DNA of 64,000 nucleotides, from positions 285,239-349,238 of the forward strand of contig LWTK01000084.1 of the NCBI GenBank assembly GCA_003326205.1, in the 5' to 3' direction. Under the pieces are notes generated by a model that was not told the origin of the DNA, did not search any database, and saw nothing but the letters and a program-made list of their open reading frames with translations. Shown here piece by piece: positions 44,534-52,476 of this stretch. A program made the position numbers and the translations under genes. The stretch is from Nostoc sp. ATCC 43529 (GTDB lineage Bacteria > Cyanobacteriota > Cyanobacteriia > Cyanobacteriales > Nostocaceae). The first letter of the stretch is position 1. Every line of letters starts with the position of its first letter.

Positions 44534-45211
44534 CTAATCAATTAAACCTTCTTCTCTAGCGCGAATTTCAGTTTGAATACGAATATTTTTCCCCTCATCA
44601 GGATAAACGTTTAAAGCATCTTGTAGTTTACTCCAGTAATGACGCACCATACGTTCAGATATACACATTCGTTCAGCAATAGTTTTGTCTTGTAATCCTT
44701 CTTCAAATGCTAAAGTCAATACTCTCAGCCACTCTGGTTTAAACTCTAATCCTGAATAGATTCCTTTAATATCTTTTGTATGAGTTAATCCCTGTAACGC
44801 CCAATCAACTCTGGTCAACATTTCTTGTGTAGAAAGACTTTTATCAGCAACTGTAAAACCTCCTTTATGGCTATCAATATCAGGTCTAATTCTGACTAAT
44901 GTTCTAACATGAGCGGTTTGGACAAGAATATTTAAATTAGGATAGTGCTTCATCAAAATTCTGAGTAGTTGAACACCCGTGTCAGGTCGCGCTGTAATTC
45001 CATAATTTTCTGGGATGGAAAGATCCATAACTACAAGATCTAGTTGTAAACTACTAACTTTATTGAGAGCATTATTAGCATTTATAGCAGTGATAATTTC
45101 AGCACCAGGGTAATGTTTTTGTAAAATATCTACTGTTCCACTTAAAACCGATTCATGGTCATCAATTACTAAAATTTTCAGCAACGACTTTTCAGACATT
45201 TCTTGTTTCAT
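44534..45211 (-). CDS. NarL/LuxR-type response regulator
   Basis: 225 residues from ATG 45211. Receiver (about 12-135): ILVIDDHESVLSGT, phosphoacceptor in LVVMDLSIPENYG, VADKSLS as the Lys/Ser region. Linker, then a DNA-binding HTH (WLRVLTLAFEEGLQDKTIAE RMCISERMVRHYWSKLQDAL), with the LuxR-type EGLxxKxIAERMCISERMVR core. The gap to the CHASE2 kinase is 111 bp, so it is its likely partner. It probably controls the export or peptide genes upstream in the locus. Confidence 0.88.
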   Translation of the reverse strand: MKQEMSEKSLLKILVIDDHESVLSGTVDILQKHYPGAEIITAINANNALNKVSSLQLDLVVMDLSIPENYGITARPDTGVQLLRILMKHYPNLNILVQTAHVRTLVRIRPDIDSHKGGFTVADKSLSTQEMLTRVDWALQGLTHTKDIKGIYSGLEFKPEWLRVLTLAFEEGLQDKTIAERMCISERMVRHYWSKLQDALNVYPDEGKNIRIQTEIRAREEGLID

Positions 45212-45324
45212 AATTCACAGCCTGCTGATTAAGTACATATTTAAAAAGTCTTGATAATTATCTACAATAACTAATTATTTTTATCAAAATATAAAGAAAT
45301 ATGTGCAATAAATCAATATAATAA

Positions 45325-45984
45325 TTACCAATAAAAATGCCAAGAAATCCTTAGGTTGTTAGTTTGGCTAAAACATTTACCTGAAGTGAGTAATCGAAAA
45401 CTCTCACAAAGATAGTTTAATTCTGGTAGTGTAGAATGGAGAAAAAAGGTAGATACATTAGAATAAGTAATTTCTACAATTAATATACCAATAGTTTTTT
45501 GTTGTTTTAAGTTGATATAAATTGATGTTAATGCCAAAACTTCTGCTAAAGTTATGGTCAGTAACTCATTTAAAGCTGTTAATACAACTAGGCTACGTTC
45601 TGTTGGCTCATGCCGCCAATAAAGGGGCAAATCAATTTGAAAATATAACTGAGGATTGGATACTAGCCAAGGTTCTAATAAGTACTCAATAGCTAGCGGA
45701 AAACTGTCTTGAAGGGATGCTGGAAATAAGCGATCACTCAGTTGTACTAAAGAGTGATGAAAATTGTCAATTTGTTTTAAGCACTCTTGAATTTTATTAT
45801 CTGATAAATTCAGATTATCCACTGTCAACAAATCTAAATTGCGACGTATTGTAAAAGTTTCCTGTAACAAATCATCCCGAATTTTCTCTGATTCTACAAA
45901 GAGTTTCATCGACTGTCTAGCAGACCACCATTGCAATGAACGTTGAATTCTCTGATAAGATGTCAGAAACCATACTAGGGACAT
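45325..45984 (-). CDS. Degenerate histidine-kinase-like protein
   Basis: 219 residues from ATG 45984. N-terminal hydrophobic-aromatic segment (SLVWFLTSYQRIQRSLQWW), a helical region KIRDDLLQETFTIRRNLDLL that aligns with a HisKA_3 dimer helix but lacks the His (RELHD becomes DDLLQ), and a C-terminal part LTALNELLTITLAEVLALTS that recalls the HATPase N box without its Asn. It looks like a pseudokinase. It lies 113 bp upstream of the response-regulator gene, same direction. Probably modulates the CHASE2/LuxR pair. Confidence 0.55.
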   Translation of the reverse strand: MSLVWFLTSYQRIQRSLQWWSARQSMKLFVESEKIRDDLLQETFTIRRNLDLLTVDNLNLSDNKIQECLKQIDNFHHSLVQLSDRLFPASLQDSFPLAIEYLLEPWLVSNPQLYFQIDLPLYWRHEPTERSLVVLTALNELLTITLAEVLALTSIYINLKQQKTIGILIVEITYSNVSTFFLHSTLPELNYLCESFRLLTSGKCFSQTNNLRISWHFYW

Positions 45985-46327
45985 AACGCAGGCAATTCAA
46001 AGTATAATTTTCGTACACAATTTGAGGCTCACATAATTAATATTGTTATGTCAGCTATTTTAGTAGCATCAGAAAAAAGTTGTATGCAACCCACGGCATA
46101 TTTAATCTAAAAAAATGCCAACGCATACAAAATAATTGCCAAAAAGTGCCACGAGAGTTTCTCAAGAGTTTATAATGTATCATTAGCAAATTTTAGATTA
46201 AATGTCTTGTAGTTGCTACCTTTAAAAAAGACAAAACTCTCTTCCCTCCCAGAAACAGAAAAGAAGGAGTTATGATGGGTAAATACTAGATTTGGCATTG
46301 ATAGAGCAGAATTCTGAATTGTTCTTT
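45985..46327. other. Gene-free gap inside the export locus
   Basis: 343 bp without a plausible frame. Possibly separates the HlyD gene transcript from the regulatory genes, so it may carry their promoter. No repeat recognised. Confidence 0.4.
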
Positions 46328-47710
46328 TTAAATATCAGTGACTAATCTGGCCTTTCTGAGCATAAATTGTAATACTGTCTCTTCTTGGGAGATAATATTA
46401 GCTTTTGCATTCATCCCTGATTGAATGTGGCATTGAAGCTTACCATTACCAAATTTGAGCATTTTGGGTTGAATTGTGGCTTCAAAATAACTAGTATTGG
46501 TCTTGCTATCCACAGGTGTAATTACATCTGGAGAAATACTAGTGACAACAGCTTCGAGAGTACCATAATCAGGATATGGACAGGCATCAATTCGCAATTG
46601 TACTTTTTGACCAACTGCAACTTTTTGAATTTCTGCGGTGGGAATCATCGCTTTTATCACCAAAGCAGCATCCTGAGGAACAATTTCAGCAATAGATTCG
46701 CTAACACCTACAACTTGACCGGGGTTTCGCAAATTAAGCTTGAGAATTGTACCGTCGCTAGTGGCACGAATAATACTGTTTTGGAGTTGAGTTTCAATTT
46801 GTTGAACTTCTTTTTGAGATTGCTTGAGTTGGGTTTGCATTTCCACTCGTCGCTGCATTAAAGCTTGTTTTTCTTTGTTTAAAGTGGCTATGGTTGCTTC
46901 TCCTCTAGCAATTTCTTGATAAACGCGTTGTTCGGCGATCGCAATTTTCGCCATGCTAGGATTAACTACAGCTTGGGCTGATTGCACTTTAGCTTTAGCA
47001 ATTTCAATAGATATTTTTTCCGATTCGAGTATTAACTTAGTCTGTTCGACAACTAGTTTTTTCTGCTCAAATTCCCGCCGGCCAATTGCTCCTATTTCTG
47101 CTAATTGCTCATAGCGATCGCTATCCATTTTGGCAAAGTCTAAATCAGCTTTAGCTTTTTGCAAATTTGCTTTAGCTTTTTGCAAACTAGCTTCTGAAAC
47201 TAACAATTCACTTTCAGTAGTAACTTTTCGTTCTTGATACTCTCGTTGATTACGTGCCAAATCTGCTTTTGCAGAAGAAATACTCTGCTCTATAAATCTT
47301 TTTTCAGCCAATATCTGAGTATCTAAAATAGCAATTTGTGAATCAATTTGAATTACTTGTATTCTACTTTGTTCGATATTGCTTTCGAGTTGACTTTTTT
47401 TGATTTGTAATTGTCGCGTATCCAAAAGAGCAATCACTTCTCCTTTTTTGACAATTTGGTTTTCTTTGACAAAGATACTTTCAATAGTTCCCTCCATTTC
47501 TGGTTGCACTAGCTTAGTATCGCCTATTGGACGAATAGTGGCAGCAGTTTCCACCATGACATTGTATTTAATCCATGAAGAAAGAGCGATCGCAGAACCA
47601 ATAGTTCCAAGAAGTAAGGCTCCAGCTAAAGATGTCCAAGTACTAATAGGAGGAAGAAATTCATCCTTTTCAAGTGATGGTGCAAACTTTTGATTATGGG
47701 TGTAAAGCAT
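46328..47710 (-). CDS. HlyD-family periplasmic adaptor (membrane fusion protein)
   Basis: 460 residues from ATG 47710. One N-terminal helix (about 28-48), first lipoyl half LVQPEMEGTIESIFVKENQI, long coiled coil (about 100-320, Gln/Glu/Lys/Ala-rich), second lipoyl half IRATSDGTILKLNLRNPGQV, and C-terminal beta barrel (VGQKVQLRIDACPYPDYGTL). Typical adaptor linking a C39 ABC exporter to an outer-membrane TolC-like channel. The exporter gene is 166 bp upstream on the same strand. No TolC gene here. Confidence 0.9.
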   Translation of the reverse strand: MLYTHNQKFAPSLEKDEFLPPISTWTSLAGALLLGTIGSAIALSSWIKYNVMVETAATIRPIGDTKLVQPEMEGTIESIFVKENQIVKKGEVIALLDTRQLQIKKSQLESNIEQSRIQVIQIDSQIAILDTQILAEKRFIEQSISSAKADLARNQREYQERKVTTESELLVSEASLQKAKANLQKAKADLDFAKMDSDRYEQLAEIGAIGRREFEQKKLVVEQTKLILESEKISIEIAKAKVQSAQAVVNPSMAKIAIAEQRVYQEIARGEATIATLNKEKQALMQRRVEMQTQLKQSQKEVQQIETQLQNSIIRATSDGTILKLNLRNPGQVVGVSESIAEIVPQDAALVIKAMIPTAEIQKVAVGQKVQLRIDACPYPDYGTLEAVVTSISPDVITPVDSKTNTSYFEATIQPKMLKFGNGKLQCHIQSGMNAKANIISQEETVLQFMLRKARLVTDI

Positions 47711-47876
47711 ATTTCTCCTAATAATTAAATAAGTAGTCAGAATTCAGAATGAATTTTGTACAATTACCAGATTGAAGACAAAAAATATGAAGAATTCACT
47801 ATCACACCAAATCTCACATTTATTAGTAAACAAAACTTTAATTAGTAATTCTGATTCCTGAATTCTGAGTTCTAAT

Positions 47877-50027
47877 TCAAGGTATTAAAAAGTCTATATG
47901 GTCTCCTGGTTTTGTTCGCAGATCTTCCAAAGAACCTTGAACCTTTAACTTGCCACGATCTAGCAATACAATCCAATCAGCCCGATTAACTACCTTCGGG
48001 CGGTGAGTAATTAAAATCGTAGTTTTACCCCGGCGATGTTGAAATAATTTATCTAAAACTTGCGCTTCACTTACTGGATCGAGTCCACCGGTAGATTCAT
48101 CTAAAATTAAAACTGGTGGATCTGTAACAATAGCTCTTGCTATTGCCAATCTTTGACGTTGACCACCAGAAATATTTGCACCAAATTCACCTAAAATAGT
48201 TTGATATTTCTCAGGCAAATTATTAATAAATTCATCAGCTTCAGCTACTTGGCAAGCTCTCACGATTTGCTCAAACGTAACATGAGGTGCGCCTAAGCGA
48301 AAGTTTTCAACAATCGAACGACTCCAAAAATGAGGCTCTTGTGGAACAAGAACAACCTGCTGACGTAGACAATCAAGAGAAAGGTCTTGGATGTTATAAA
48401 GTCCAATACGAATATTTCCAGATTGCAGTGGATATAACCCAGCAAGCAATTTTGCTAAAGTACTTTTACCACAACCAGATTTGCCGATAATAGCAATAAC
48501 TTTCCCACCAGGAATTGTTAAAGAAAAGTTATCTATTAAGTCAAGGCGACCAGCATAATGAAAGTTAATATTTGTACAAAATATATCAGCATCACCGCGT
48601 ATTTCAGCAAAAGCCTTTATCTCATCGCCCTCATTTTCAGCCGTAGCGTCTATAACTTCTGTGAGGCGTTGTGTAGCTGTTTTTGCCCGCGTCAATTCTT
48701 CCACAAAACTTATTAAAGTAGCAATTAACCCCAGGAAATTACCATTCATTGAGTTAAAAGCCAGTAGCTGACCAATGCTGAGGTTTTCTGCGGGATTAAT
48801 CACTAAATTACCGCCAAACCAAAGCAAAATCACCCCGCCAATACCTGCAACAAAGCCAGAAAATGTATTATTGATAATCCCAATTTGAATAGTACTAAAT
48901 GTGACGTTAGCCAAACGAGAAAATCTACTTTGAAATTCGTCCCAAAATTGTGGTCTAGATGTGGTAGTTTTGAGAGTCAGAGCGCCCTTAAATGTTTCTA
49001 CTAAAACCCCTTGTGTTTCTGCTTCTTGAACTAATAGTTCACGAGTTTTTTGTCGTAAAGTTGGCTGGAATACTATAGTAGATATGCTCATCATCACAGC
49101 AATAAATACAGCAACTACTGTGAGTTTCCAGCTATAAAAAACCATGAAACTAAAAGATATTACAGCAATGAAAAATTGGCTTGGTAGAGTAATAATTAAG
49201 CTAGCAACTAACTGATTAATCTGGCTAATATCTCGTAGGCGGCTGACAATTTCACCGCTACGTCTGGCTTCGTAATAAGAGAGGGGTAATCGTAAAATTT
49301 GCCGCCCAAATTCTAGAACTAAACTCAATTGCAAACGTTGGGCAAAGTGAGCAATTAAGTTAGATTGTACAAACGAAAGACTACGAGAAACAACATTCAT
49401 CACTACCACAGCGATCGCTACAGTAGTCAATAATTTTGTATCGCCTCGAACCAACACATCATCAGTAAGAATTTGCAGCAGAAAAGGAGAAGCTAAAGAC
49501 AGCAAACCCAACGTTAAATTTAAAGGCAAAACTTGAGCTAAAATCCCACGATAAATCCAAACACGTTTGAAAAAACGCCAAAAGCCGCCAACTTTATCAT
49601 CCTCTTGAGCAAAAAAGCGTATTGGATCGGGTTCTAATAACAGTATTAACCAATCTGTCCAGCCTTCTGTTATCTCTTTTAAAGAAAGATAACGTACACC
49701 TACTGCTGGATCTGCAACTAAACATTTTTTGCCTTTCTTACCATATAAAACAACCCAATGATTCCCTTTCCAGTGAATAATTGCCGGTAGCGGTGCCTCA
49801 TTCATTCGATTAAGAAGTTCCGGCGAAGTTTTCACTGGACGAGCATTAAACCCAAGTGTTTCTGCTCCACGTTTTAGCCCCAATAAAGTGGTTCCAAATT
49901 GTCCAGTACCTACCGCTTCCCGGATGCGGCTGAGAGTAAAAGTACGTCCATAATATTTAGCGATCGCAGCAAGACAAGCAGCTCCACAGTCTTCTTTGCT
50001 ATGCTGTTTCACAAACTGGTATTTCAT
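47877..50027 (-). CDS. C39-peptidase ABC exporter (PCAT) for double-glycine peptides
   Basis: 716 residues from ATG 50027. C39 peptidase domain (1-125) with Q8, Cys14 in QHSKEDCGAACLAA, His90 in WKGNHWVVLYG and Asp106 in VADPAVG, so the full triad and oxyanion Gln are intact. Membrane domain (about 160-440), then NBD with Walker A GKSGCGKST, Q-loop VPQEPHF, signature ISGGQRQR, Walker B LILDESTGGLD and ITHRP. PCAT transporters cut double-Gly leaders and export the peptide. The five GG-leader peptides upstream are the evident substrates. Confidence 0.93.
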   Translation of the reverse strand: MKYQFVKQHSKEDCGAACLAAIAKYYGRTFTLSRIREAVGTGQFGTTLLGLKRGAETLGFNARPVKTSPELLNRMNEAPLPAIIHWKGNHWVVLYGKKGKKCLVADPAVGVRYLSLKEITEGWTDWLILLLEPDPIRFFAQEDDKVGGFWRFFKRVWIYRGILAQVLPLNLTLGLLSLASPFLLQILTDDVLVRGDTKLLTTVAIAVVVMNVVSRSLSFVQSNLIAHFAQRLQLSLVLEFGRQILRLPLSYYEARRSGEIVSRLRDISQINQLVASLIITLPSQFFIAVISFSFMVFYSWKLTVVAVFIAVMMSISTIVFQPTLRQKTRELLVQEAETQGVLVETFKGALTLKTTTSRPQFWDEFQSRFSRLANVTFSTIQIGIINNTFSGFVAGIGGVILLWFGGNLVINPAENLSIGQLLAFNSMNGNFLGLIATLISFVEELTRAKTATQRLTEVIDATAENEGDEIKAFAEIRGDADIFCTNINFHYAGRLDLIDNFSLTIPGGKVIAIIGKSGCGKSTLAKLLAGLYPLQSGNIRIGLYNIQDLSLDCLRQQVVLVPQEPHFWSRSIVENFRLGAPHVTFEQIVRACQVAEADEFINNLPEKYQTILGEFGANISGGQRQRLAIARAIVTDPPVLILDESTGGLDPVSEAQVLDKLFQHRRGKTTILITHRPKVVNRADWIVLLDRGKLKVQGSLEDLRTKPGDHIDFLIP

Positions 50028-50131
50028 AGGTAAATTACTCTACATAATGACAACTAGTGCCGCACCGCAAAAAGGACATTACATTGACAAAATTTCAAAT
50101 TTGGAAAATCAAATAATTTTGTAATTTTAAA

Positions 50132-50302
50132 TTAGAGGATGTTTGAAAAGTCGTTAGTGATGTAGCAAATACTTTTATATCCTCCTAAATCCCCCCTTAA
50201 AAAGGGGGACTTTGATTCTATTTTCCCCCTTTTTAAGGGGGGTTAGGGGGGATCAATAAGTGCCTAAAGTCACAGCCAACAACTTTTAAAACAACCTCTT
50301 AA
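50132..50302. mobile_element. MITE-like element with 24-bp imperfect terminal inverted repeats
   Basis: The left end TTAGAGGATGTTTGAAAAGT CGTT (50132-50155) and the right end, complement TTAAGAGGTTGTTTTAAAAG TTGTT (50278-50302), are imperfect inverted repeats. Inside, two fold-backs (CCCCCCTTAAAAAGGGGG, 50191-50208, and CCCCCTTTTTAAGGGGGG, 50225-50242) form an inner palindrome at 50181-50254. No ORF. Non-autonomous element; the source transposase is not seen. Confidence 0.72.
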
Positions 50303-50401
50303 GCAACGCGGTACAAATACTATGAATTTTTGTCAGTCTGTTGTTATGTCTTTGAAGTTTATAATTCTAAGTTATGAATTATTACCTGAGAATAATTAAC
50401 A

Positions 50402-50441
50402 AAATATGACCCATGTAATCGTATTATTATGGGTCATATTT
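50402..50441 (-). terminator. Hairpin after the peptide gene cluster
   Basis: AAATATGACCCA (50402-50413) and TGGGTCATATTT (50430-50441) are a perfect 12-bp inverted repeat 84 bp downstream of the last peptide gene on the minus strand. Only a short T run follows, so termination efficiency is uncertain. Confidence 0.55.
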
Positions 50442-50524
50442 GAAAATTTACTATCAATTTTTGTTTGAGTTTATCGATAATTTAATGCCACCTATGCTGA
50501 CGTTTTAGCCAAGCTTGCGGTAGA

Positions 50525-50773
50525 TTATTCTAATAGAGATTTTAGATCGGCAATATCATTCACATCTAAAGCCAAAAAAGCTAACCCAGCAGTTGCAATC
50601 TCTTTAGAACTACCATAAGAACTAGCAGTGCTGCCATTTGGTCCAGAATAACTACTGCCGCTGAGAATATTTTCCCTGGCTATGTAAAAGGTAGCATTTA
50701 GGGCAAGATCGGCACCACCGACTACAACTTCTAGTTGTTCATCAGATAACTCTCTAAACAATTCGCCAGACAT
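50525..50773 (-). CDS. Double-glycine leader peptide precursor P5 (bacteriocin-like)
   Basis: 82 residues from ATG 50773 with GAGG at 9-12 bases upstream. The leader MSGELFRELSDEQLEVVVGG (20 residues) ends in VVVGG rather than VVAGG as in the four sisters. The mature part (62 residues) begins ADLALNATFYIARENILSGS and ends TAGLAFLALDVNDIADLKSLLE with tyrosines where others have Asn or Ala. Most diverged copy and last in the row. No Cys. A substrate for the C39 exporter at 47877 by leader type. Confidence 0.82.
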   Translation of the reverse strand: MSGELFRELSDEQLEVVVGGADLALNATFYIARENILSGSSYSGPNGSTASSYGSSKEIATAGLAFLALDVNDIADLKSLLE

Positions 50774-50820
50774 AGCCGCAAACCTCGTAATTTTAATTCT
50801 ATGAATTTTTAAAATTATGT

Positions 50821-50913
50821 ACGTGAGTTCGTATTAACAATAAAAATATAGAAAGTTTAGTTTTAAGAATTATATTTCATTCATGTACTAAACTATTTTC
50901 ATCGAACTCACGT
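50821..50913. repeat. Inverted-end element E4 between P4 and P5
   Basis: ACGTGAGTTCG (50821-50831) and CGAACTCACGT (50903-50913) are perfect 11-bp inverted ends around AT-rich sequence. 93 bp. Shortest of four equivalent elements. Confidence 0.88.
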
Positions 50914-50944
50914 ATTAGTTGATTACTGCTTTTACTTGCTCAGC

Positions 50945-51196
50945 TTAATGACTGTATCTGTTTGAAAGCTCAAGAATCTCATCAGCATCCAAGGCTAAAA
51001 AAGCTATTCCAGCAGTTGTAATATCTGTAGAACTACCGTTGGAACTAGCATCGCTACCATGAGCATTGGAACTGCTTTCGCCATTGAGAACATTTTTGTC
51101 TGCTGTATAAAAAGTTACATTGAGTTGAAAATCAACACCACCAGCTACAACTTCTAGTTGTTTGTTCGATAAATCTGTAAACAATACATTAGACAT
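50945..51196 (-). CDS. Double-glycine leader peptide precursor P4 (bacteriocin-like)
   Basis: 83 residues from ATG 51196 with GAGG upstream. Leader MSNVLFTDLSNKQLEVVAGG, then VDFQLNVTFYTADKNVLNGE. It contains the family Ser-rich segment SNAHGSDASSNGSSTDITTA, and its hydrophilic tail LELSNRYSH differs from P1-P3. It has D in place of S at one central position. Mature part is 63 residues, the longest. No Cys. Confidence 0.85.
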   Translation of the reverse strand: MSNVLFTDLSNKQLEVVAGGVDFQLNVTFYTADKNVLNGESSSNAHGSDASSNGSSTDITTAGIAFLALDADEILELSNRYSH

Positions 51197-51237
51197 AGTT
51201 ATAAACCTCGTAATTTGAAGAATTTGTAATATTAGTA

Positions 51238-51335
51238 ACGTGAGTTCGTCATCGAGAAGTATAAATTTGATTTTTTAGTATGAGAGATAAAATCTCCAAG
51301 CTCTTTTCATCAAACTATTTTGAACGAACTCACGT
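51238..51335. repeat. Inverted-end element E3 between P3 and P4
   Basis: ACGTGAGTTCG (51238-51248) and CGAACTCACGT (51325-51335), perfect ends. Inner sequence includes an ATTTGATTTTTTAGTATGAG segment shared with E2. Confidence 0.88.
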
Positions 51336-51384
51336 ATTATTCCATTGCCTTGTTTAGCTGCTAAAACTAATAGCTGTATCCTTT

Positions 51385-51618
51385 TTAAATCTCAACAAGC
51401 TCATGAGAACCTAAAGCTAAGAAAGCTATTCCAGCAGTTTCAATTTCTGTAGAACTACCGTTAGAGCTTGCAGCGCTACCGCTAGGATCGGAACTGCTTT
51501 CGCCATTAAGAACGTTTTCTTTTGCGGCGAAAAAAGTTGCATCGAGTTGGAAATCAACACCACCAGCTACAACTTCTAGTTCCTCGTTGCATAAATCTGT
51601 AAACAATACGTTAGACAT
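51385..51618 (-). CDS. Double-glycine leader peptide precursor P3 (bacteriocin-like)
   Basis: 77 residues from ATG 51618. Leader MSNVLFTDLCNEELEVVAGG, with a Cys in the leader not found in the sister genes, then VDFQLDATFFAAKENVLNGE. Shortest mature part (57 residues, ends LGSHELVEI). The Shine-Dalgarno GAGG seen before P1, P4 and P5 is replaced by GCAACAGTTC, so translation may be weaker or coupled. Confidence 0.85.
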   Translation of the reverse strand: MSNVLFTDLCNEELEVVAGGVDFQLDATFFAAKENVLNGESSSDPSGSAASSNGSSTEIETAGIAFLALGSHELVEI

Positions 51619-51665
51619 AGTTAGAACTGTTGCAATTTAGATTTGAACAATTTGAAACATTAGTA

Positions 51666-51763
51666 ACGTGAGTTCATGATTAAGAAATGAACATTTGATT
51701 TTTTACTATGAAAGATAAAATCTCTAAGCTCTTTTAATCAAACTGTTTTCAGCGAACTCACGT
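51666..51763. repeat. Inverted-end element E2 between P2 and P3
   Basis: ACGTGAGTTCA (51666-51676) and CGAACTCACGT (51753-51763): 10 of 11 bases paired. 98 bp. Confidence 0.88.
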
Positions 51764-51792
51764 ATTAGTCGATTGCTATAGGTTTACCCTAT

Positions 51793-52035
51793 TTAAACTG
51801 TAGGGAACTCAGGAATTTCATGAGAACCCAAAGCTAACAAAGCTAGTCCAGCAGTTTTAATTTCTGTAGAACTACCGTTGGAACTAGCACTGCTACCATG
51901 AGGGCCGGAACTAGCTTCGCCATTGAGAACGTTTTCTTTTCCTGCGTAAAAAGTTGCATCGAGATTGAAATCAACACCACCAGCTACAACTTCTACTTGC
52001 TCGTTAGATAAATCTGTAAACAATACGTTAGACAT
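51793..52035 (-). CDS. Double-glycine leader peptide precursor P2 (bacteriocin-like)
   Basis: 80 residues from ATG 52035. Leader MSNVLFTDLSNEQVEVVAGG, then VDFNLDATFYAGKENVLNGE, Ser-rich middle and TAGLALLALGSHEIPEFPTV. Only this copy has LALLAL in place of AFLAL. Upstream GCAACGGTTC instead of GAGG as in P3. Mature part 60 residues, no Cys. Confidence 0.85.
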   Translation of the reverse strand: MSNVLFTDLSNEQVEVVAGGVDFNLDATFYAGKENVLNGEASSGPHGSSASSNGSSTEIKTAGLALLALGSHEIPEFPTV

Positions 52036-52082
52036 AGTTAGAACCGTTGCAATTTAGATTTGAAAAGCTTGAAATCTTAGTA

Positions 52083-52179
52083 ACGTGAGTTCGTGATTGA
52101 GAAGTAATAATTTGATTATTTTGCATTAGAGATTTTATCTCTAAGTGGTTTCATCAAACTGTTTGCAGCGAACTCACGT
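52083..52179. repeat. Inverted-end element E1 between P1 and P2
   Basis: ACGTGAGTTCG (52083-52093) and CGAACTCACGT (52169-52179), perfect 11-bp inverted ends. 97 bp. Confidence 0.88.
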
Positions 52180-52233
52180 ATTAATTATTGACCTTTTTTA
52201 GGTATTTAACCTAATAACTGTATCCTTTCCTTT

Positions 52234-52476
52234 TTAAACGTCAGGAATTGAAGGAATTTCATGAGAACCCAAGGCTAAGAAAGCTAGCCCAGCAGTTTCA
52301 ATTTCTGTAGAGCTACCGTTAGAGCTTGCAGCGCTACCACTAGGATCGGAACTAGCTTCGCCATTGAGGATGTTTTCTTTTCCTGCGTAAAAAGTTGCAT
52401 CGAGTTGGAAATCAACACCACCAGCTACAACTTCTAGTTGCTCGTTAGATAAATCTGTAAACAAAACGTTAGACAT
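52234..52476 (-). CDS. Double-glycine leader peptide precursor P1 (bacteriocin-like), first of the row
   Basis: 80 residues from ATG 52476 with GAGG upstream. Leader MSNVLFTDLSNEQLEVVAGG, cut expected after GG. The mature part is 60 residues: VDFQLDATFYAGKENILNGE, then ASSDPSGSAASSNGSSTEIE, then TAGLAFLALGSHEIPSIPDV. It is Ser/Gly/Ala-rich in the middle with a hydrophobic C-terminal third. No Cys, so no lanthionine or disulfide. I recall the cyanobacterial CTB bacteriocin family having similar sequences. Secretion by the C39 exporter is inferred from the leader and synteny. Confidence 0.86.
   Translation of the reverse strand: MSNVLFTDLSNEQLEVVAGGVDFQLDATFYAGKENILNGEASSDPSGSAASSNGSSTEIETAGLAFLALGSHEIPSIPDV

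Larger units (their letters stand above)
50028..50524. other. Gap between exporter and peptide genes
   Basis: Holds a 171-bp MITE-like element (50132-50302) and a terminator-like hairpin (50402-50441). The remaining bases are AT-rich without a frame. The gap makes it likely that the exporter has its own promoter. Confidence 0.5.

Noticed and set aside
50821..52179. CRISPR-like or rRNA-type repeats in the peptide row
   Set aside because: The repeated ends are inverted pairs in gaps between similar genes, not direct repeats with unique spacers.
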